From positions 1,054,001 through 1,118,000 of the forward strand of contig NZ_CP150291.1 of assembly GCF_038051985.1 (NCBI RefSeq): a DNA stretch of 64,000 nucleotides, given 5' to 3'. The notes below the pieces were generated by a model. The model had not been told where the DNA came from. It saw only the letters and a program-made list of their open reading frames with translations, and made no database searches. The stretch is from Solibacillus sp. FSL H8-0523. GTDB taxonomy: Bacteria > Bacillota > Bacilli > Bacillales_A > Planococcaceae. Positions 17,281-25,973 of the stretch are shown piece by piece (the first letter of the stretch is position 1; each line of letters begins with the position of its first letter). Position numbers and translations under genes: made by a program.

Positions 17281-17309
17281 TTGACTCTTAACAAACTATA
17301 CGTTATACT
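17281..17309 (+). promoter_or_regulatory. SigA promoter of rpsU
   Basis: TTGACT (17281-17286) and TATACT (17304-17309) are separated by the ideal 17 bp, about 70 nt upstream of rpsU. Confidence 0.8.
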
Positions 17310-17375
17310 ACTTTAGTACACATTAACTAGACGTTAATGTCGTATTGACGTGTGTTCGGAGGGAGGGAAAGAGAG

Positions 17376-17549
17376 ATGTCAAAAACTGTCGTTCGCAAAA
17401 ACGAATCGCTTGAAGATGCTCTTCGTCGCTTCAAACGTACTGTATCAAAATCAGGTACAATTCAAGAAGTTAGAAAGCGCGAGTTCTACGAAAAACCTAG
17501 CGTAAAACGTAAAAAGAAATCAGAAGCTGCACGTAAACGTAAGTGGTAA
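17376..17549 (+). CDS. rpsU: 30S ribosomal protein S21
   Basis: A 57-residue basic protein with the S21 sequence ([20 protein letters not shown], ending in SEAARKRKW). ATG 17376 follows GGAGGGAGG; the longer in-frame reading from 17352 would include the SD. It follows the usual Bacillales order downstream of mtaB, but the expected next gene (yqeY) is absent and a fatty-acid-type operon on the other strand occupies the place. Confidence 0.97.
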   Translation: MSKTVVRKNESLEDALRRFKRTVSKSGTIQEVRKREFYEKPSVKRKKKSEAARKRKW

Positions 17550-17614
17550 TTTCCCTATAAAAACCCTACGTTCATAACACGCAATTTTCAGATTCAATTG
17601 AGCATTCAAATGAT

Positions 17615-17655
17615 ATACCCCGCAGTTGCCTCAGAGCAATTGCGGGGTATTTGTG
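17615..17655 (+). terminator. Terminator after rpsU
   Basis: ATACCCCGCAGTTGC (17615-17629) pairs with GCAATTGCGGGGTAT (17636-17650) with one G-T pair and a 6-nt loop, followed by a moderately T-rich tract. Confidence 0.8.
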
Positions 17656-17723
17656 TTTATTAAGAAAATTATAAATTATCGCATTGCGGATAACTTTGCA
17701 TATAGTTCCCTCTACGTCTAGGC

Positions 17724-17746
17724 TTAAAGGGCGCTTTAGCGCTTTT
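17724..17746 (-). terminator. Weak hairpin at the 3' end of the acyl-CoA operon
   Basis: AAAGGGCGCT (17726-17735) and AGCGCTTTT (17738-17746) form a stem with one bulge just past the acyl-CoA dehydrogenase stop. On the minus strand it lacks a clear U-run, so termination there may be inefficient. Confidence 0.35.
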
Positions 17747-17751
17747 GGTCT

Positions 17752-18903
17752 TTATAAACCTAAATTCTTCGCGATGATTTGCTTCATAATTTCGTTTGTT
17801 CCTGCATAAATCGAACCTACTGCCACATCTCGGTAGCGTCTGGCGATTTCGTATTCTTCCATGTAACCAAAGCCGCCATGTAGCTGCATACAATCAATCG
17901 CAACTTGCTGCGCCATATCTGTAATCCACCATTTAGCCATGGATACTTCTGTGACAATGTCTTTGCCACTAATATGGTCTTGGACAAGCTGTTTGACAAA
18001 GGTATCACCGATTTTCACTTGCGTAGCCATTTCAGCGATTTTAAATTGGGTATTTTGGAATTTGCCAATTGGGCGACCAAAGGCAGTACGTTGTTTTACA
18101 TAGTCCAATGTAATGTCGACCATGCGCTGTGCTTCGGCAATTGCGCCAATCGCTAACACTAAGCGCTCCTGTTGTAATTTTTGCATCATATAGTAAAAAC
18201 CAAAGCCCTCATGACCAATTAAGTTTTCTTTCGGAACACGGGCATTTTCAAAAATGAGCTCCGATGTATCATTGGCGTGTTGGCCGATTTTTTTTAGTTT
18301 TTTTCCTTTTGTAAAGCCGGGAGTACCTGCTTCAATTGCAAGTAAACTTACCCCTTTATGAATCGGCTGTGCACTTGGATCGGTAATTAACGCAACGATG
18401 ACTAAATCGGCTGAATAGCCATTTGTAATAAATGTTTTTTCGCCGTTTACAACATAATGATCCCCGTCTAAAATCGCAGTTGTTTTAATGCCTGCTAAAT
18501 CGGAGCCAGCGCCTGGTTCTGTCATCGCAATCGCAGAAATAATTTCACCGTTCACCGCTTTAGGAAGCCAGCGCTGCTTTTGCTCAGGTGTTCCAAATTC
18601 ATCGATATAAGGTATCACGACATCACTGTGCAAGCCAATCCCACCAATGCCAGCCCCAATTAATGATAATTCCTCATTAATGATAACTGAATAATTAAAA
18701 TCTACGCCAGATCCTCCGTATTGCTCATCGGCCCATGGGCATAAAAAGCCTTGTTTCCCCATTTCTAACCAGAAGTCACGCGGAACTTGTTTATCTTCCT
18801 CCCACTGCTCGAAGTAGGGTGCGGCATGTTTCGATAAGAATTGACGTACAGATTTGCGGAAAATATCAAACTCGATCTTTTGTTCAACGTTTGTACTTTG
18901 CAT
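17752..18903 (-). CDS. Acyl-CoA dehydrogenase (long-chain/isovaleryl type)
   Basis: A 383-residue flavoprotein that introduces the trans-2 double bond in acyl-CoA. It shows the FAD/substrate motifs TEPGAGSDLAGIKT and GEKTFITNG and the C-terminal GGFGYMEEYEIARRYRDV. The usual medium-chain catalytic Glu position reads SIYAGTNE (Ala367), while QQERLVLA carries Glu246 where long-chain and isovaleryl-CoA dehydrogenases hold their base, so it is probably active and of that subclass. It is the last gene of the minus-strand operon, 11 nt after the dehydrogenase gene. Confidence 0.88.
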   Translation of the reverse strand: MQSTNVEQKIEFDIFRKSVRQFLSKHAAPYFEQWEEDKQVPRDFWLEMGKQGFLCPWADEQYGGSGVDFNYSVIINEELSLIGAGIGGIGLHSDVVIPYIDEFGTPEQKQRWLPKAVNGEIISAIAMTEPGAGSDLAGIKTTAILDGDHYVVNGEKTFITNGYSADLVIVALITDPSAQPIHKGVSLLAIEAGTPGFTKGKKLKKIGQHANDTSELIFENARVPKENLIGHEGFGFYYMMQKLQQERLVLAIGAIAEAQRMVDITLDYVKQRTAFGRPIGKFQNTQFKIAEMATQVKIGDTFVKQLVQDHISGKDIVTEVSMAKWWITDMAQQVAIDCMQLHGGFGYMEEYEIARRYRDVAVGSIYAGTNEIMKQIIAKNLGL

Positions 18904-18914
18904 GTAAATCCCTC

Positions 18915-19763
18915 CTATTGATAAGTGTAGAAGCCTTGTCCCGTTTTTCGTCCTAGCTGCCCATGAGCGAGCTTCTCTTTCAAAAGAGGGGATGGCTCTT
19001 TCACATCGTTATCTAACTCAAATTGTGTTTTTTGAATGGCATAAGCAGTATCAAGTCCAGTTAAATCCATTAACGCAAATGGTCCAATTGGATGATTTAA
19101 TGCTTTTGTACAAGCGAGATCAATCTCTTCAACCGTTGCAACGCCTTCTTCTAATAAAAACATCGCTTCCTCCATTACCTTTGTTAAAATTCGGTTCGCA
19201 ATAAAACCGGTAATTTCCTTTTGTAAAAGAAGAGGTGTTTTATGAATACGTTTCACAAAGTCGACTGCAGCTTGTGTCGTTTCATTCGATGTATGTGCAC
19301 CTTTTACAACTTCTACAACCGCCATTAAAAATACAGGATTGAAAAAATGAAGGTTACACACTTTATCAGGGCGAGTTGTGCTAGATGCGAGCATCGAGCT
19401 CACAATCATCGAGCTATTCGTTGCTAAAATGGCATGAGGTGGTGCGAATTCATCTAGCTGCTGGAAAAGGTTTCTCTTAAGTGTTAAATCCTCAACAATC
19501 GCTTCAATCACCAAATCGGCTTGTTCTATAGCCTTAGATAGGGATGTTTCTAAAATTAAGTTGTCGTTTGCTTGGTCAAATTGAGTTTTGCTGAACAGTC
19601 CTTTTTTGATATATTTCTCCATTTGTTTGGCTAACTGTTGTTGGCTCGTTTGTAATCGCTGTTCATCCACATCGTATAAATGGACTTTGAAGCCTGCAAA
19701 TGCTGCGCACAATGCGATTTGAGAACCCATTAAGCCAGCGCCAATCACACTAATTTGATTCAT
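18915..19763 (-). CDS. 3-hydroxyacyl-CoA (3-hydroxybutyryl-CoA) dehydrogenase
   Basis: A 282-residue NAD-dependent enzyme of the Hbd/MmgB type. The Rossmann motif is VIGAGLMGSQIA (residues 5-16); catalytic features ATNSSMIVSSM and HFFNPVFLMAVVEVV (catalytic His) and the C-terminal GPFALMDLTGLD domain follow. It oxidises (S)-3-hydroxyacyl-CoA to 3-ketoacyl-CoA. It lies 38 nt downstream of the acyl-CoA ligase. No enoyl-CoA hydratase is present in the operon to supply its substrate. Confidence 0.9.
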   Translation of the reverse strand: MNQISVIGAGLMGSQIALCAAFAGFKVHLYDVDEQRLQTSQQQLAKQMEKYIKKGLFSKTQFDQANDNLILETSLSKAIEQADLVIEAIVEDLTLKRNLFQQLDEFAPPHAILATNSSMIVSSMLASSTTRPDKVCNLHFFNPVFLMAVVEVVKGAHTSNETTQAAVDFVKRIHKTPLLLQKEITGFIANRILTKVMEEAMFLLEEGVATVEEIDLACTKALNHPIGPFALMDLTGLDTAYAIQKTQFELDNDVKEPSPLLKEKLAHGQLGRKTGQGFYTYQ

Positions 19764-19801
19764 AAAGCACCTCCGTGAAATCGTATTTAACGTGTTCTTG
19801 A

Positions 19802-21319
19802 TTAGAGAACTTCTTCACTTTTTTCTTTAAGTTGTTTACGTAAAGGGGTTTTTAAAATTTTCCCTGTCGCATTTTTTGGAAGTGCTTCTAAGAAGTAAAA
19901 AATTTGTGGCACTTTATATTTGGCGATATGTTCCTGGCAGTGGGCTTGTAATTCTTCTACAGTGACGGGTGTTTTTGTGACAACAAATGCGGCCACTTCT
20001 TCACCAAATACTTCATCGGGTTCACCTAAGACCGCACATTCTGCGATTGCAGGATGCGTATACAGTACTTCTTCGATTTCGCGAGGATAAATATTGTTAC
20101 CTCCGCGGATAATGATGTCCTTTATGCGGTCGACGATATATACATTCCCGCGCGCATCTTGATAAGCTAAATCCCCTGAGTGTACCCAGCCATCACGAAT
20201 TGTTTCGGCTGTCGCTTCTGGATTTTTATAATAGCCCATCATTGCACTGCGACCATTAAACACAATTTCACCGATTTCTCCTTGTGGCACATCGCGTCCG
20301 TCTGGTGTCACAATACGGAATCCAATGCCGTCTACAGGCAATCCTACTGAACCGGCAATTCGTTCACCGTTTAAAGGCTGGCACGTAATCATAACGGTTG
20401 CTTCTGTTTGGCCATACGCTTCTGCGACCGGAACACCGATACTATTTTGAATGCGCTCAATGATTTCGACCGGAATACTTGCCCCTCCAGAACCGAATAG
20501 ACGAAGAGATGAATAATCGAATTCTTTTAGACGCGGTGACATCGTAAACATGGTGAACATTGTCGGCACGCCGTAAAATACAGTCGCTTTTACACGTTCA
20601 ATTAATTCTAAAATCGCGTCTGGTATGAAGCGTTCCTCTAAATAAATTGTAGCGCCGTGGACTAAGGCAGCCCAAACTCCCGCCATTTTCGATAACGTAT
20701 GGAAAATCGGGAGCACAACGATAATTCGGTCCTCTTCTAAAATGCCAAGCTCACGAATGAGTAAGGTTGTCATATTTGCTAAATTGTCATCGGATAGCAT
20801 GACGCCTTTTGGATTACCGGTTGTCCCTGATGTATATAAAATTTGAGCAATCCCTTCTTCACCGCGTACATAAGGTACTGTAAGTGGTTCATGCTCCAGT
20901 AATTGATTCCATGTACAATGTGGATTGCTTTCGCTAAAATCAATTAATAAATCGGCTGTTGTTAAGGAAGCTTTTGTTTTATCAATCGTTGGCTGAATAA
21001 GCTCATGGTAAATAACAGCCTTCGTGTCAGCATTATTTAAAATATAGCTCAGCTCACGGTCGGTATATAGCGGGTTTACTGGAACAATTGTAGCGCCTGC
21101 TGCTAACACACCATAATACGAAATAATATATTGAGGGCAGTTTGGCATCAGTAGTGCCACATGTGAATTTGACGTAATACCTGCCTCAATTAGTCCACTT
21201 GCAAACTTCATTACTTGTTCCTTTAATTGACTATACGTAATTTGTTGATTTCGGAATACGATGGCAACTTTGTCTGGTAATCGATCAGCGGTTTCCAAAA
21301 ATAATTCTGCACAATTCAT
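19802..21319 (-). CDS. Long-chain fatty-acid-CoA ligase (AMP-forming)
   Basis: A 505-residue acyl-activating enzyme with the AMP-binding loop ILYTSGTTGNPKGVML, the YGQTE motif (A5), SGDLAYQD (A7), VDRIKDIIIRGGNNIYP (A8) and the catalytic C-terminal Lys in PKNATGKILKTPLR (A10). It makes acyl-CoA from a fatty or related acid with ATP. It is the second ligase of the operon and most resembles LcfB-type enzymes. An upstream gap of about 50 nt precedes it. Confidence 0.9.
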   Translation of the reverse strand: MNCAELFLETADRLPDKVAIVFRNQQITYSQLKEQVMKFASGLIEAGITSNSHVALLMPNCPQYIISYYGVLAAGATIVPVNPLYTDRELSYILNNADTKAVIYHELIQPTIDKTKASLTTADLLIDFSESNPHCTWNQLLEHEPLTVPYVRGEEGIAQILYTSGTTGNPKGVMLSDDNLANMTTLLIRELGILEEDRIIVVLPIFHTLSKMAGVWAALVHGATIYLEERFIPDAILELIERVKATVFYGVPTMFTMFTMSPRLKEFDYSSLRLFGSGGASIPVEIIERIQNSIGVPVAEAYGQTEATVMITCQPLNGERIAGSVGLPVDGIGFRIVTPDGRDVPQGEIGEIVFNGRSAMMGYYKNPEATAETIRDGWVHSGDLAYQDARGNVYIVDRIKDIIIRGGNNIYPREIEEVLYTHPAIAECAVLGEPDEVFGEEVAAFVVTKTPVTVEELQAHCQEHIAKYKVPQIFYFLEALPKNATGKILKTPLRKQLKEKSEEVL

Positions 21320-21370
21320 AAAATTTCCTCCAGTTCAATTTTAATCGTCACAGTCTTTGCCGATGTTCCA

Positions 21371-22567
21371 CTATAATTTTTCAATAATCATGGCCGTACC
21401 AACGCCACCACCACCACTCAATGTAATCAGTCCATATTTCCCGTTGCGGTAAGCCAGTTCATCTAATAGAGAACACATCATCATAGCTCCGGTTGCACCT
21501 AGTGCGTGGCCGGTTGCAATGACGCCGCCATTTGGGTTAAAGGTTTCCTCCGAGACTTGCCAATCTTGCATTGCTTTGACAGCGGTTGCGGCATAGGCTT
21601 CATAAAATTCAATGACATCCATATCCTCAAACGTAAGGTGACAGTTTTTTAATAATTTTTCAGCAGCTACTTGTCCTCCAAGTAAGAGCATTGGGTGTTC
21701 GGCAATCGACAATGTACCGATAATTTTTGCGATTGGTGGCTTGTTTAATTTTTTGGTAGCTGCTTCATTTCCAACGACTACTAATGCGGCACCATCAGCT
21801 AAACTAGGGGAGTTGCCAACATGGTGTACATGCTGGAACTCCGCTAATGTAGGTAATTCAGAAGCAATCATTTCTTTATGTTTTTTTGCAAGAAATGGTC
21901 CAAAACTAGGTTCTAATGCTGCAAGTGTTTCGAGCGAAGTGTTTTCGCGTATGAGCTCGTCATGTGCAAGGATGGTTTCGTCATTTAGAGAAACAGGTAC
22001 TATGGAAGATTGGAAACGATTTTCTTGTTGTGCTTTGTTCGCTAATTGATGGGAACGTACGGCATAGGCATCGAGTTGTGTTCGGTTAATGTTGCCAAGC
22101 TCAGCCATTAAATCTGCAGAAACGCCCATGTGTAAAAATTTTGACTGCTCACTCACATGTGATTGTGAAAACCAGGACCCTTCGTCACTAAACATCGGGA
22201 CACGAGAAACCGACTCAACGCCGCCCGCAACGATAACTTGCTGACTTGCGCTATGGACTTTGCTTGCTGCAATCGAAATGGCATCTAACCCCGAGGTACA
22301 AAATCGATTAATTGTCATACCAGGGACGGAGTAGGGAAGTCCTGCATAGGTAACTGCCGTTTTTGCCACGTTCGCACCTTGCTCTTTAATTTGTGTGACA
22401 CAACCTAAAATGACATCTTCTAAAACGTTTGGAAGCGTGCTATTGCGATTTTGTAAGGCGTTTAAAAGTATTGTGACTAATTCAATTGGTTCAACGTCGT
22501 GTAATGAGCCATTTTTTCGGGTGGATCCTCTCGGTGTTCGAACCGCATCGTAAATATAAGCATCCAT
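21371..22567 (-). CDS. Thiolase-family acetyl-CoA acyltransferase
   Basis: A 398-residue thiolase with nucleophile Cys90 (NRFCTSGLDA) and His354 (GGVIATGHALGATGA). The C-terminal proton-shuttle Cys found in ordinary degradative and biosynthetic thiolases (CxGGG) is replaced: the segment reads LITLSGGGGVG, with Ser384 in that position. The thiolytic step is the expected role in this operon, but reduced or altered activity is possible. It is 2 nt from the upstream AMP-ligase gene. Confidence 0.85.
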   Translation of the reverse strand: MDAYIYDAVRTPRGSTRKNGSLHDVEPIELVTILLNALQNRNSTLPNVLEDVILGCVTQIKEQGANVAKTAVTYAGLPYSVPGMTINRFCTSGLDAISIAASKVHSASQQVIVAGGVESVSRVPMFSDEGSWFSQSHVSEQSKFLHMGVSADLMAELGNINRTQLDAYAVRSHQLANKAQQENRFQSSIVPVSLNDETILAHDELIRENTSLETLAALEPSFGPFLAKKHKEMIASELPTLAEFQHVHHVGNSPSLADGAALVVVGNEAATKKLNKPPIAKIIGTLSIAEHPMLLLGGQVAAEKLLKNCHLTFEDMDVIEFYEAYAATAVKAMQDWQVSEETFNPNGGVIATGHALGATGAMMMCSLLDELAYRNGKYGLITLSGGGGVGTAMIIEKL

Positions 22568-22569
22568 AT

Positions 22570-24264
22570 TTATGCACCAACTTCCTCGTCTGTTAGTTGG
22601 TCGATTAGGGCTGATTTCATCACTTTTCCAACGGCATTACGTGGGAGTGCATTCACAATCATCAATTTCTCAGGGAGCTTAAAGGAAGCGATTTTTTTAT
22701 CGATTAGTAGGGTCTTTACATCTTCTAAAGTAATCATTTGTCCTTCTGCGACGACAATGCAGGCGCAGCTAATTTCGCCGTGTGTTCGATGTGGATGGGG
22801 AATAACCGCTACTTCAACAACACTAGGGTGCTCCTGAATAATTTCTTCAATTTCTAGTGGTGAAATTTTCATTCCAGAACGGACAATAATATCTTTTAAT
22901 CGACCAACAACACGGTAATAACGATCTTCCCCATTTTCATGGATGATTTCGAATAAATCACCGCTACGGAAATATCCCTCTGCATCAAACGCTTTTTCGT
23001 TAATTTCGGGCGCTTGCCAATAACCTGAAAATACACCTGGGCCACGGATAAGTAATTCTCCCGGGTGATTTGGTTCTGTTATTTCTTCCCCACTTTCTAC
23101 ATCGATTAACTTACTTTCCACCATTTTTCCAACACGATTATGCCAAGTTAATTCTTTTGGTCCAAAGCGCGGTAAATAGATGGAACGAAGCTGTGGATCT
23201 GGTACGTCTTCGGCATCACTTAAAAATGTTGCGCCTTCATTTGACCCGAAATAGTTGATTAAATCCACTCCGTGACTGTCCTTCCATGAATGGATGAGCC
23301 AAGGTGTAATTGGAGCAGAACCTGTGCCAATTGCGCGTAATGCAGAAATATCAATATTTGATAGAATCGCTTGGTTTTTAATCATCATCGTTAATAATGA
23401 TGGGGGAACAAGTGTGTACGTAATGCGTTCTGATCCAATTTGAGCTAAAAATGTTGGGAAATCAAACGGGTGATGGAGTACAAGTGTACCGCCAGTGACA
23501 ACCCAAGGAACTAAAACCCCACCAATTCCGGCCATATTTACAAGTGGAAACGTTAATAAAATCCGGTCATCTGCAGAAAGTTTGGCGGCGTCAACACTCG
23601 CATACGCACTAACGAGCCATTCATTATGGCTTCTTGGTACACCTTTAGGTTTTCCTTCTGTACCAGAAGTCCAGCAGATGGTAAAAATATCGTTTGCTGT
23701 AACGTCTACATTCGGCAATTCGTGAATAGGCTGCTGTTCAAAATCGATGAACACACTCACTTCGCTAGCCCCATCAAATGTAAAAATTGTGTTCAAAGAG
23801 GGTACCTGATCTTGCAATTTCGCATACATCTCAGCATACTGCCGGTCATTAATTTGCTGCATGGTTACAACGGCTTTTGCGTTGAGTGCTTGCAGAAGTT
23901 GCAGGCATTCAAATTCTCGATATTGAATTGGAATCGGGCTTGAAATGGCACCAACTTTTAAAATCGCAAAATAGCTAATGACGAGTTCAACAACGTTTGG
24001 TAGTTGAATCGCGACGATATCATCTTTGCCAATACCTTGCTCGTTTAGGGCGCTTGCCACTTGGTCGATTTTTTGTTGCAGCTGTTCGTACGTTAATGAA
24101 AGTAAAGGTGTATTACATAAAGTAGCTTTGTTTAATGGATCGATTACCGCTGTTTTAGTCGGTGAACTTTCAACGAACTGTTGTAAATAATGTTGAACGG
24201 TTTTTGTACCCCACCAGCCTTTTTCTGTGTAATCCTTCATTTTTTCTTCTGTTGTCAGAATCAT
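22570..24264 (-). CDS. AMP-dependent acyl/aryl-CoA synthetase
   Basis: A 564-residue adenylate-forming enzyme. The N-terminus (EEKMKDYTEKGWWGTKT) resembles 2,3-dihydroxybenzoate- and cyclohexanecarboxylate-type ligases more than long-chain ligases. Core motifs are ICWTSGTEGKPKGVPRS (P-loop), NYFGSNEG, RSGDLFEI, VVGRLKDIIVRSGMKISP and the C-terminal PRNAVGKVMK Lys. It likely activates an acid released by the upstream carotenoid oxygenase; this is inference from order. ATG 24264 follows GGAG by 7 nt. A structured 99-bp element separates it from the oxygenase gene. Confidence 0.85.
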   Translation of the reverse strand: MILTTEEKMKDYTEKGWWGTKTVQHYLQQFVESSPTKTAVIDPLNKATLCNTPLLSLTYEQLQQKIDQVASALNEQGIGKDDIVAIQLPNVVELVISYFAILKVGAISSPIPIQYREFECLQLLQALNAKAVVTMQQINDRQYAEMYAKLQDQVPSLNTIFTFDGASEVSVFIDFEQQPIHELPNVDVTANDIFTICWTSGTEGKPKGVPRSHNEWLVSAYASVDAAKLSADDRILLTFPLVNMAGIGGVLVPWVVTGGTLVLHHPFDFPTFLAQIGSERITYTLVPPSLLTMMIKNQAILSNIDISALRAIGTGSAPITPWLIHSWKDSHGVDLINYFGSNEGATFLSDAEDVPDPQLRSIYLPRFGPKELTWHNRVGKMVESKLIDVESGEEITEPNHPGELLIRGPGVFSGYWQAPEINEKAFDAEGYFRSGDLFEIIHENGEDRYYRVVGRLKDIIVRSGMKISPLEIEEIIQEHPSVVEVAVIPHPHRTHGEISCACIVVAEGQMITLEDVKTLLIDKKIASFKLPEKLMIVNALPRNAVGKVMKSALIDQLTDEEVGA

Positions 24265-24295
24265 ACGTATGCTCCTTTATTCATAGTGTCTAGGC

Positions 24296-24394
24296 ATTCG
24301 CGCCAGCTGCCCGAGGCTCACACGATGTGAGTCATGTCGGTCATGCCACACGGATGTGGCGTACTGACCGACGCGCAGCTAAAAGGGCGCGAAT
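24296..24394. repeat. Three-way-junction palindromic element (REP-like) inside the operon
   Basis: Four nested or branched perfect stems are visible. Outer: ATTCGCGCC (24296-24304) with GGCGCGAAT (24386-24394). Next: AGCTGC (24305-24310) with GCAGCT (24375-24380). Branch one: CTCACA/TGTGAG (24317-24322, 24326-24331). Branch two: GTCGGTCA/TGACCGAC (24336-24343, 24365-24372) enclosing GCCACA/TGTGGC (24345-24350, 24355-24360). It is far more GC-rich than its surroundings, lies between two cotranscribed genes, and looks like a dispersed intergenic repeat or RNA-processing element. Only one copy was found here. Confidence 0.7.
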
Positions 24395-24406
24395 ACGCGT
24401 TCCTAA

Positions 24407-25831
24407 TTATTCAGCATATAAGCTTTCACCGTTTACCCAGGTTGCGTGGAAGCCCATTGGTATACGCTGTGGAATTTCAAGTCGTGCAATCGGCCCGAGA
24501 TCAAAGTTTTTTGCGTCTAAAATAATTAATTCGGAACGATTGTGATGTTGATCGAACACGTACGTAATTAAGTAACCATCATCTTCTGATGTTGCATTTG
24601 GACGTGGAGCATAGGCGCCTTCTGTACCGAAACGCCCTGGCCCAAACTCATAGCGTGTAGATTGTCCCGTCCACGTATCATATTTCGCAACCCCATCAAA
24701 TTCGAGTGTGCGCCCATTTGTAATACACACATTATAGGAATAGCGAGATTTTAAACCCGAATAGTCTAAATTGATAACAGGGAATTCTGTATTTGCATCA
24801 CATAGCTCATATTCTTTAACGGCACCGGTTTTTAAATTAAATCGCCAGCAATGCATTTGCGCGTCTAATCGCAAAAATGCGAGCATTCGTTCAAGTGGCC
24901 CGTCTTCTTTTGAATTTGGTGGTTCTGGCTCTTTTACGCGACAGCACACCATGACCACTTCATCGCCTTCTTCCCAGGCATTGACGACGTGGTAAATGTA
25001 GCAGGGAGACGATTCGAACCATTTGATTTCTTCGGCGCTCCCATAGCGAGGAATAATACCAAAACGGCTTGGGAGTTCACGGAAAAATTTTGATTTGTAA
25101 TAGCCGAGCTTTGCTGCTTCAGGATCATTGAACAACGGTAAATCCATTAAAATCGAATAGTTTTTCGTAATAGCCATATCATGTGGTAGTCTTGGACCCG
25201 GTAATTCAATGGGTACACAATGTACGAGTTCACCTGTTGCTGAAGCCACCCCATACATCATGTATGGATACGTATGACCGTAGTCAAAGAATAGAAATTC
25301 ACCTGTTTGTTCATCTACTTTTGAATGGGCAGATACATTGCATTGCAGTTGGCCCCCGAAATCTTCTATGCCGATGGTTTCAAGCGTGCGGGCATCTACT
25401 TTATACGGTTGTCCAGCGCGATACCAAAGGCTTAATAAATTGCCGTTGTGGAATACAACATCAGTATTGGATGTGTTTTTTTCCTTTTCAAAATACGGGT
25501 TATTCTTTTTGTTTTCGAGCAACCCAGTCCAAATGGCGCGTTCTTCAATAGCTTCATGTTGGAACCCTTTTGTTTGAACATAGCGGTTACGATAACTCAC
25601 TTTTCCTTCATTAAAGTAAACACCGTGCAGCATGCCATCTCCGTCAAACCAGTGATAGCGCCCATTCGGTTCATGCTTTGGATTGGGGCCATTGCGAATA
25701 TACGCACCGTAAATATCATTTGGCACCTGTCCCTCGATAACCGTTAATTGCTCAACAAATAACTCATCCTTTGCTGGACCGTATAAGTTTTCCTCGTAAT
25801 AAGGATTATGGAACGACATTTCTCGTACCAT
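24407..25831 (-). CDS. Carotenoid oxygenase family non-haem iron dioxygenase
   Basis: A 474-residue seven-bladed propeller protein of the carotenoid/lignostilbene cleavage family. The four Fe(II)-binding histidines are present: SAHSKVD (169), PHDMAI (217), YHVVNAWEEGD (281) and GFHATWV (462). The early signature GAYIRNGPNPKHEP and HWFDGDGMLHGV are typical. Substrates in the family include carotenoids, apocarotenoids, stilbenes and isoeugenol; which applies cannot be read. ATG 25831 is chosen because GAGGAGG ends 7 nt upstream; the ATG at 25837 is too close. It is the first structural gene of the sigma-54-type operon. Confidence 0.88.
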   Translation of the reverse strand: MVREMSFHNPYYEENLYGPAKDELFVEQLTVIEGQVPNDIYGAYIRNGPNPKHEPNGRYHWFDGDGMLHGVYFNEGKVSYRNRYVQTKGFQHEAIEERAIWTGLLENKKNNPYFEKEKNTSNTDVVFHNGNLLSLWYRAGQPYKVDARTLETIGIEDFGGQLQCNVSAHSKVDEQTGEFLFFDYGHTYPYMMYGVASATGELVHCVPIELPGPRLPHDMAITKNYSILMDLPLFNDPEAAKLGYYKSKFFRELPSRFGIIPRYGSAEEIKWFESSPCYIYHVVNAWEEGDEVVMVCCRVKEPEPPNSKEDGPLERMLAFLRLDAQMHCWRFNLKTGAVKEYELCDANTEFPVINLDYSGLKSRYSYNVCITNGRTLEFDGVAKYDTWTGQSTRYEFGPGRFGTEGAYAPRPNATSEDDGYLITYVFDQHHNRSELIILDAKNFDLGPIARLEIPQRIPMGFHATWVNGESLYAE

Positions 25832-25933
25832 CACCATTCCTCCTCTTAATAAACAATATTATTTAGTAGTGTAATCAATGCATGTTAGATGTTTCTTCGG
25901 TAATTGGTGCTTAGTATCTGTTATTAGCTGACT

Positions 25934-25973
25934 GCCCTCATGACAACTGAAAATTGCTCATTCTCATGAGGGC
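25934..25973 (-). promoter_or_regulatory. Leader hairpin enclosing a nine-codon ORF
   Basis: GCCCTCATGA (25934-25943) and TCATGAGGGC (25964-25973) form a perfect 10-bp inverted repeat with a 20-nt loop in the 5' leader of the minus-strand operon. One arm contains the start codon and the other the stop codon of a short ORF, so folding and translation would exclude each other. No U-run follows, so it is not an ordinary terminator. Confidence 0.55.
25938..25967 (-). CDS. Putative leader peptide (MRMSNFQLS)
   Basis: Nine codons plus TGA, with a full AAAGGAGG (25983-25976) 8 nt before the ATG. With the predicted sigma-54 start near 25993, the SD begins about 10 nt from the mRNA end. An alternative 20-codon ORF starting at ATG 25986 overlaps in another frame but has no SD. 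No run of a regulatory amino acid is present. Could be a real uORF or part of a dispersed repeat. Confidence 0.4.
   Translation of the reverse strand: MRMSNFQLS

Noticed and set aside
17752-18903. Inactive acyl-CoA dehydrogenase because YEGTxE reads YAGTNE
   Set aside because: Long-chain and isovaleryl-CoA dehydrogenases carry the base elsewhere, and Glu246 is present in the matching QQERLVLA segment.
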